Positions 59,689 to 64,000 of a DNA stretch of 64,000 bases are shown here, in pieces (position 1 is the stretch's first letter; each line of letters starts with the position of its first letter). The notes under the pieces are model-generated. The model saw only the letters and a list, made by a program, of their open reading frames with translations. It ran no database searches and was not told the DNA's origin. Origin of the DNA: JBHGXV01 sp041920505 (GTDB lineage Bacteria; Bacillota; Bacilli; Brevibacillales; Brevibacillaceae); NCBI GenBank assembly GCA_041920505.1, contig JBHGXV010000052.1, positions 1 to 64,000 on the forward strand. The letters run 5' to 3'. A program made the translations under genes and the position numbers.

Positions 59689-60555
59689 TTACTTCGAGAC
59701 GACGGCCTGAGTCGCCAAAAACGACAGGATGGCCATCAGGTCCTGCTCGCCGTAGCCTTCGCGCAGGGCCGCCTGGTAACTGGCGTTGGCCGATTCGGCC
59801 AGCGGGAACGGCGCGCCCGCTTCCCTGGCGAGACGCAGGTCTTTGGCCATGTGCTTGAGCGCAAACGCGGCGGGGAATTCGCCGGAGAGAATGGAAGGCG
59901 TCTTCATCCGGGAGATGGCGGTTCCGACCGCGCTTTCGTTAATGATCGTCAGCATGTCTTCCGTGCGGATGCCGTGTTCCTTGGCAAACAAGACGGATTC
60001 GGCGATCCCTTGCACGGTGATGCCCAACAGCAGGTTGATCGCCAGTTTGGCGTTGCTGCCCGCACCGTTGGGTCCGAGGTGGAGCGCCATTTTGCCCAGT
60101 ACCTCGAAGACGGGCTTCACTTTGGCGAACGTCTCGGCATCCCCGCCCGCCATAATGATCAGCTTGCCTTCTTTGGCCGGCTGGACGCTGCCGGAGACCG
60201 GGGCGTCGAGGAAGGAAGCGCCTGCGGCTTTGCAGCGCTCGGCGAGAAATACGGAAGTGTTGGGAGAGACGGTGCTCATGTCGACGGCGATCTTGCCTTG
60301 AGCCGCGCCGGACAACAGACCATTCTCGCCGGTGTACACGGCTTTCACCGCTTCGTCGTCGGAGACCATCGTGATCACCAGATCGCAGGTGTCAAACAGG
60401 GCGGAGGGCTTGTCCGCGAAGCCGGCGCCTAAGGCAATCAGCGGTTCCGCCTTTGATTTGGTGCGGTTGAAGATGGTTACGTCGTAGCCGGCATTGAGCA
60501 GATTGGTTGCCATCGGGATCCCCATGTTGCCAAGTCCAATCCATCCAATACGCAT
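59689..60555 (-). CDS. Beta-hydroxyacid dehydrogenase (3-hydroxyisobutyrate dehydrogenase family)
   Basis: 288 residues: cofactor motif GWIGLGNMGIPMATNLL, substrate motif DAPVSGSVQPAKEGKL, and the catalytic lysine in GAGSNAKLAINLLL, as in 3-hydroxyisobutyrate, tartronate-semialdehyde and succinic-semialdehyde reductases. NAD(P) preference is not decided. AAAGGAC precedes the ATG. It stands alone; the exact substrate cannot be assigned. Confidence 0.9.
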   Translation of the reverse strand: MRIGWIGLGNMGIPMATNLLNAGYDVTIFNRTKSKAEPLIALGAGFADKPSALFDTCDLVITMVSDDEAVKAVYTGENGLLSGAAQGKIAVDMSTVSPNTSVFLAERCKAAGASFLDAPVSGSVQPAKEGKLIIMAGGDAETFAKVKPVFEVLGKMALHLGPNGAGSNAKLAINLLLGITVQGIAESVLFAKEHGIRTEDMLTIINESAVGTAISRMKTPSILSGEFPAAFALKHMAKDLRLAREAGAPFPLAESANASYQAALREGYGEQDLMAILSFLATQAVVSK

Positions 60556-60677
60556 CGTGGTCAGTCCTTTCTGTAGAGGGTATCACTTCCAGTATAGCAA
60601 AAATGGGCGGCTCCCGCAGGTGCGGCGGGTCTCGGGATGCCCATGCGCCTATTTTTCGAAAAATTAAAAACAAATCA

Positions 60678-60707
60678 TTGAAATCTGTTTGTTCTCTGTT
60701 ATATAAT
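60678..60707 (+). promoter_or_regulatory. Sigma-A promoter of the four-CxxC mini-protein gene
   Basis: TTGAAA, an 18-bp spacer, then a perfect TATAAT, 50 bp before the start codon. Confidence 0.75.
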
Positions 60708-60756
60708 AACTTCAACAAAAAGAAAATGTATTAATACAGATTGGGAGGAATGGAGA

Positions 60757-60909
60757 ATGAACTGTCAACGCTGCGAAGGGAACGGGGAAAAACAATGCCC
60801 CGACTGCAACGGGAAAGGCCATGACCACTCCGGCGAGCTCTGCCATCACTGCGAAGGAGAAGGCCATATTTTCTGTATCACCTGCGGGGGAACGGGACTG
60901 GTGGATTGA
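60757..60909 (+). CDS. Four-CxxC DnaJ-zinc-finger-like mini-protein
   Basis: 50 residues with four CxxC units (C3/C6, C14/C17, C29/C32, C40/C43), each followed by G-x-G or N-G-K-G, the pattern of the DnaJ cysteine-rich domain that binds two zinc ions. Nothing else of DnaJ is present. GGGAGG precedes the ATG, and it has its own promoter. A hairpin at 60928 separates it from the RraA gene. Possible zinc store, chaperone module or RNA-binding factor; function unknown. Confidence 0.8.
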   Translation: MNCQRCEGNGEKQCPDCNGKGHDHSGELCHHCEGEGHIFCITCGGTGLVD

Positions 60910-60927
60910 CGACACGCCGGGTGATGT

Positions 60928-60970
60928 GTATGCCCTTTTGACGGACCTGTCCGCCGGGGGCTTTTCTTCT
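60928..60970 (+). terminator. Likely terminator between the mini-protein and RraA genes
   Basis: GCCC / GGGC outer pairing enclosing CGGAC / GTCCG, followed by TTTTCTTCT. Confidence 0.55.
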
Positions 60971-61009
60971 GGCTGTTTCGTCTGACAAAAGAAAGAGAGG
61001 GAGAGAACC

Positions 61010-61633
61010 GTGGATGAGATCGTGAAACAGTTTGGCCGGTTGCCGTCGACATGCGTCTCCGACGCGCTGGACGGATTGAACAACCTGCATCCGTCAATCA
61101 AGCCGCTGCGCGACGAGTGGCGTGTGGCGGGCCGGGCGTTTCCCGTGAAGGTGCGCGCCGCCGACAACCTGATGGTCCTCAAGGCGATCCGCGACGCAGA
61201 GCCCGGCGACGTGCTGGTGATTGACGCCAAGGGGTACGAGTACAATGCCGTATGCGGGGATTTTGTCGTCAGTCTGGCCCGGCTGTTGGGCATCGGCGGC
61301 ATGGTCGTCGACGGAGCGGTGCGGGACGTTGCCGGGATTCGCGCGCTCGATTATCCCGTGTTTTGCCGAACTTACACCGTGGCGGCCAGCGGCAAGTCGG
61401 GAGCGGGCGAGGTGAATGTGCCCATCTCCTGCGGGGGGGTCGTCGTCGCGCCCGGAGACGTGATCGTCGGAGACGCGGACGGCGTGGTCGTGGTGCCCCG
61501 CGCGAGGGAAGCGGAGGTGCTCAGGCTGGCTTTGGCCAAGCTGGAGAAGGACCGACGGCGCGAAGAAGCGGCGCTCTCCAGCGCGGAGGCGGCACGCGAG
61601 TACCTGGACAGCGTACTGGCAAAAAAGGCATGA
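61010..61633 (+). CDS. RraA-like protein (HMG/CHA aldolase family)
   Basis: 207 residues of the RraA fold: SDALDGLNN near the start, the core GMVVDGAVRDVAGIRALDYP with the conserved R-D pair, and PGDVIVGDADGVVVVPR. Relatives are 4-hydroxy-4-methyl-2-oxoglutarate aldolases, oxaloacetate decarboxylases, or RNase E inhibitors; Firmicutes copies are usually enzymes of the first kind. Start GTG 61010 after GAGAGGGAGAG. It precedes the glyoxylate-shunt genes, which have their own promoter. Confidence 0.85.
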   Translation: MDEIVKQFGRLPSTCVSDALDGLNNLHPSIKPLRDEWRVAGRAFPVKVRAADNLMVLKAIRDAEPGDVLVIDAKGYEYNAVCGDFVVSLARLLGIGGMVVDGAVRDVAGIRALDYPVFCRTYTVAASGKSGAGEVNVPISCGGVVVAPGDVIVGDADGVVVVPRAREAEVLRLALAKLEKDRRREEAALSSAEAAREYLDSVLAKKA

Positions 61634-61674
61634 CGGCGTCTTCCGAGAAAAAACGGCAAAATTATGAGAAAATG

Positions 61675-61704
61675 TTGTCAATTGCGCCTGTTCTGTAATA
61701 TAAT
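61675..61704 (+). promoter_or_regulatory. Sigma-A promoter of the aceBA genes
   Basis: TTGTCA, an 18-bp spacer, then a perfect TATAAT, 79 bp before aceB. Confidence 0.72.
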
Positions 61705-61782
61705 ACGTCCATAAATCGTAAACTGTTGCATAATAGATTGGAAAGAGCCATGCTGTGGTTCTGAAAGGAGGCCTGTTTATCC

Positions 61783-63390
61783 ATGCCGACACAAACCAGC
61801 CGCTATCCGGTCGGCGTCGAGATCATGGCACCGGTCAACAGTGAGTACGCCGAAATCTTGACGCCCGACGCACTGGAATTTGTGGCCAAACTGGTCCGGA
61901 ATTTTTCCGAGACGCGGGAGAAGCTGTTGCAAAAGCGAGTGGAGAGACAAAAAGAGATTGACGCGGGCAAGCTGCCGGACTTTCTGCCCCAGACCGAACA
62001 CATCCGCAATGGCAACTGGACGATCGAGCCGCTGCCGCCCGATTTGCAGGACCGCCGGGTAGAGATCACCGGACCTGCGGGCGACAGGAAAATGGTGATC
62101 AACGCCTTCAATTCCGGCGCCAAGGTGTTCATGGCCGATTTTGAAGACGCGAACTCGCCGACGTGGGACAACACCATCCAGGGGCAGATCAACCTGCGTG
62201 ACGCCATCCAGGGCACAATCGAGTACACCAGTCCCGAAGGCAAGCGGTACGCGCTGAAAGCAGAGACCGCCGTCCTGATGGTCCGTCCGCGCGGCTGGCA
62301 CCTAGAGGAGAAGCATGTGTTGATCGACGGCAAGCCGATCTCCGGCAGCCTGTTCGACTTCGGGATGTACTTTTACCACAACGCCAAGGCGCTGCTCGCC
62401 AAAGGCTCCGGTCCGTACTTTTACCTGCCGAAACTGGAGAGCCATCTGGAAGCGCGCCTGTGGAACGACGTGTTCGAGTTCGCGCAAAAAGAGCTGGGCA
62501 TCCCGATCGGCACGATCAAGGCAACGGTATTGATCGAGACCATCCTGGCGACGTTCGAGATGCACGAAATCCTGTTCGAACTGCGGCAGCACAGCGCCGG
62601 GCTAAACTGCGGCCGCTGGGATTACATTTTCAGCTACATCAAGAAGTTCCGCAACCGGCCTGAGGTGATTCTACCCGACCGGGCTCTGGTGACAATGACC
62701 GTGCCGTTCATGCGCGCGTACACCCTGTTGACCGTGCAGACCTGCCACCGCCGCAACGCGCCTGCCATCGGCGGGATGGCGGCACAGATACCGGTCAAAA
62801 ACGATCCGGCGGCCAACGAAGCGGCGATGAACAAGGTGCGCTCCGACAAGGAGCGGGAGGCCAAGGACGGTCACGACGGCACCTGGGTCGCCCATCCGGG
62901 GCTGGTGCCGGTGGCGATGGAGGTTTTCAACCAGTATATGCCCACGCCCAATCAGATCGACAAGAAGCGGGATGACATCCGCGTCACCGCAGCCGACCTG
63001 TTGGCCGTGCCGGAAGGGACAATCACCGAAGAGGGGCTTCGCACCAACATCAGCGTCGGCATCCAGTACATCGAGGCCTGGCTGCGCGGGTATGGGGCGG
63101 TGCCGATCTTCAACCTGATGGAAGACGCGGCTACGGCGGAAATCTCCCGGGCGCAGGTGTGGCAGTGGATTCGCCATCCGCGCGGCGTTCTGGCCGACGG
63201 GCGCAAGGTGACGATCCAACTGGTGCGCCAACTGGTACAGGAGGAGCTGGACAAAATCCGTCAGTCGATCGGCGACGCGCAGTACGAGGCGGGCCGATTC
63301 CCGCTGGCCACCCAACTGTTCGACCAACTGGTCACGCAGGACGAGTTTTGCGAGTTTTTGACGCTTCCGGGCTATGCCCACTTTGCATAA
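61783..63390 (+). CDS. aceB: Malate synthase (A type)
   Basis: 535 residues that condense glyoxylate with acetyl-CoA to malate. Family hallmarks: FMADFEDANSPTW, LMVRPRGWHLEEKHV, YFYLPKLESHLEARLWNDVF, ATVLIETILATFEMHEIL and GGMAAQIP. Length fits the A (not G) form. AAAGGAGG precedes the ATG. It is followed 33 bp later by isocitrate lyase, giving a glyoxylate-shunt operon used on acetate or fatty acids; this fits with the acyl-CoA operon earlier in the window. Confidence 0.97.
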   Translation: MPTQTSRYPVGVEIMAPVNSEYAEILTPDALEFVAKLVRNFSETREKLLQKRVERQKEIDAGKLPDFLPQTEHIRNGNWTIEPLPPDLQDRRVEITGPAGDRKMVINAFNSGAKVFMADFEDANSPTWDNTIQGQINLRDAIQGTIEYTSPEGKRYALKAETAVLMVRPRGWHLEEKHVLIDGKPISGSLFDFGMYFYHNAKALLAKGSGPYFYLPKLESHLEARLWNDVFEFAQKELGIPIGTIKATVLIETILATFEMHEILFELRQHSAGLNCGRWDYIFSYIKKFRNRPEVILPDRALVTMTVPFMRAYTLLTVQTCHRRNAPAIGGMAAQIPVKNDPAANEAAMNKVRSDKEREAKDGHDGTWVAHPGLVPVAMEVFNQYMPTPNQIDKKRDDIRVTAADLLAVPEGTITEEGLRTNISVGIQYIEAWLRGYGAVPIFNLMEDAATAEISRAQVWQWIRHPRGVLADGRKVTIQLVRQLVQEELDKIRQSIGDAQYEAGRFPLATQLFDQLVTQDEFCEFLTLPGYAHFA

Positions 63391-63423
63391 AAGAGAAAAC
63401 AATCAGGAGAGGACTGATACTGG

Positions 63424-64000
63424 ATGGTAAAAAAGGAAGAGGTATTGAAACTGGAAGAAAGCTGGAAGTCTGACCGCTGGAAAGGAATCGAGCGTCCGTA
63501 TACGGCCGAAGACGTCGTTCGTCTGCGCGGTTCCGTCCAGATCGAGCACACCCTGGCGCGCCTGGGGGCCGAGCGGCTGTGGCACCTGTTGCACACCGAA
63601 CATCACATCAAGGCACTGGGCGCACTCACGGGTAACCAGGCCGTCCAGCAGGTAAAAGCGGGGCTGAAGGCGATCTACCTGAGCGGCTGGCAAGTGGCGG
63701 CGGACGCCAACCTGTCCGGGCAGATGTATCCCGACCAAAGCCTGTATCCGGCCAACAGCGTGCCGCACGTGGTCAAGCGGATCAACCAGGCGCTGCAGCG
63801 CGCCGACCAGATCCAGCAGGCGGAAGGTAAGGGGGACATCTACTGGTTCGCGCCGATCGTCGCCGACGCCGAAGCGGGGTTCGGCGGTCCGCTCAACGTG
63901 TTTGAACTGATGAAAGCGATGATCGAAGCGGGGGCGGCCGGGGTGCACTTCGAGGACCAGTTGGCGTCGGAGAAAAAATGCGGCCACATGGGCGGCAAGG
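63424..64000 (+). CDS. aceA: Isocitrate lyase, N-terminal part (runs off window)
   Basis: 192 codons are present. The opening ESWKSDRWKGIERPYTAEDV, then TGNQAVQQVKAGLKAIYLSG, VADANLSGQMYPDQSLYPAN, VADAEAGFGGPLN and the active-site KKCGHMGGK (catalytic C186) identify isocitrate lyase, which splits isocitrate to succinate and glyoxylate. GGAGAGGAC precedes the ATG. It forms an operon with malate synthase; the C-terminal half lies beyond the window. Confidence 0.97.
   Translation, partial: MVKKEEVLKLEESWKSDRWKGIERPYTAEDVVRLRGSVQIEHTLARLGAERLWHLLHTEHHIKALGALTGNQAVQQVKAGLKAIYLSGWQVAADANLSGQMYPDQSLYPANSVPHVVKRINQALQRADQIQQAEGKGDIYWFAPIVADAEAGFGGPLNVFELMKAMIEAGAAGVHFEDQLASEKKCGHMGGK

Noticed and set aside
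1..64000. CRISPR arrays, rRNA, prophage or conjugative modules
   Set aside because: No regularly spaced repeats, rRNA-like segments, or phage/transfer proteins were seen in any frame.

Overview
The window is chromosomal DNA of an endospore-forming, fairly GC-rich Firmicute. A three-gene GerA-type germinant receptor, a Spo0E-like protein, YmaF/YhfH/YrzI/YneF-type small proteins, a RocD/RocR pair and a Lia stress operon all point to the Bacillales. The run YfhP - MutY - FabL - YgaC(Ntdp) - YgaD matches the order I recall from Bacillus subtilis. The GC content, together with glycosyltransferases next to DUF4855-type proteins, suggests Brevibacillus or a close relative; this placement is inference. 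No rRNA, tRNA, CRISPR array or prophage was seen. The only mobile DNA is the edge of an IS3-type element at the left end.

Layout. 1-3.9 kb: IS fragment, rocD with a sigma-54-type promoter, two helically phased RocR-type operators, rocR, and a twin fluoride-channel pair. 4.1-5.7 kb: an HTH+TPR regulator followed 7 bp later by a 40-residue exported peptide, which is a candidate quorum-sensing receptor/signal pair. 5.9-13.9 kb: Spo0E-like protein, methyltransferase, YmaF, a germinant-receptor operon (order B-A-C), a membrane-anchored glutamate-synthase-domain protein and a DUF2071 protein. 13.9-22.8 kb: RlmD, small and hypothetical proteins, BioY with a BirA-type operator, and a four-gene acyl-CoA operon (thiolase, acyl-CoA ligase, MaoC hydratase, SDR). 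22.8-25.8 kb: a two-component system, and an NlpC/P60 hydrolase behind a c-di-AMP (ydaO) riboswitch. 26.0-30.5 kb: a lia operon (liaI-liaH-methyltransferase-liaF-liaS-liaR). 30.6-36.5 kb: PrpE-like phosphatase, YneF, DUF2935, TSUP transporter, SodA, cation-efflux protein and a frameshifted lipoprotein gene.

36.8-50.9 kb is the most distinctive region, a glycan locus. It holds five related glycosyltransferases of two sequence types, three DUF4855-like proteins, and genes that together fit synthesis of a UDP-2,3-diacetamido-uronic acid (6-dehydrogenase, 3-dehydrogenase, aminotransferase, N-acetyltransferase) plus a sugar epimerase. Every type-II glycosyltransferase is adjacent to one DUF4855 protein, which suggests a repeated two-gene module that I do not recognise as a described system.

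50.9-59.7 kb: yfhP, mutY, a run of tiny genes (two YrzI-like, one of 23 codons, one of 31 codons behind a sigma-K-like promoter), fabL with a FapR-type operator, a GNAT protein, the nucleotide phosphatase YgaC, an ABC exporter and an MFS transporter. 59.7-64 kb: a beta-hydroxyacid dehydrogenase, a 50-residue four-CxxC mini-protein, an RraA-like protein, and the glyoxylate-shunt genes aceB and aceA (aceA runs off the end).
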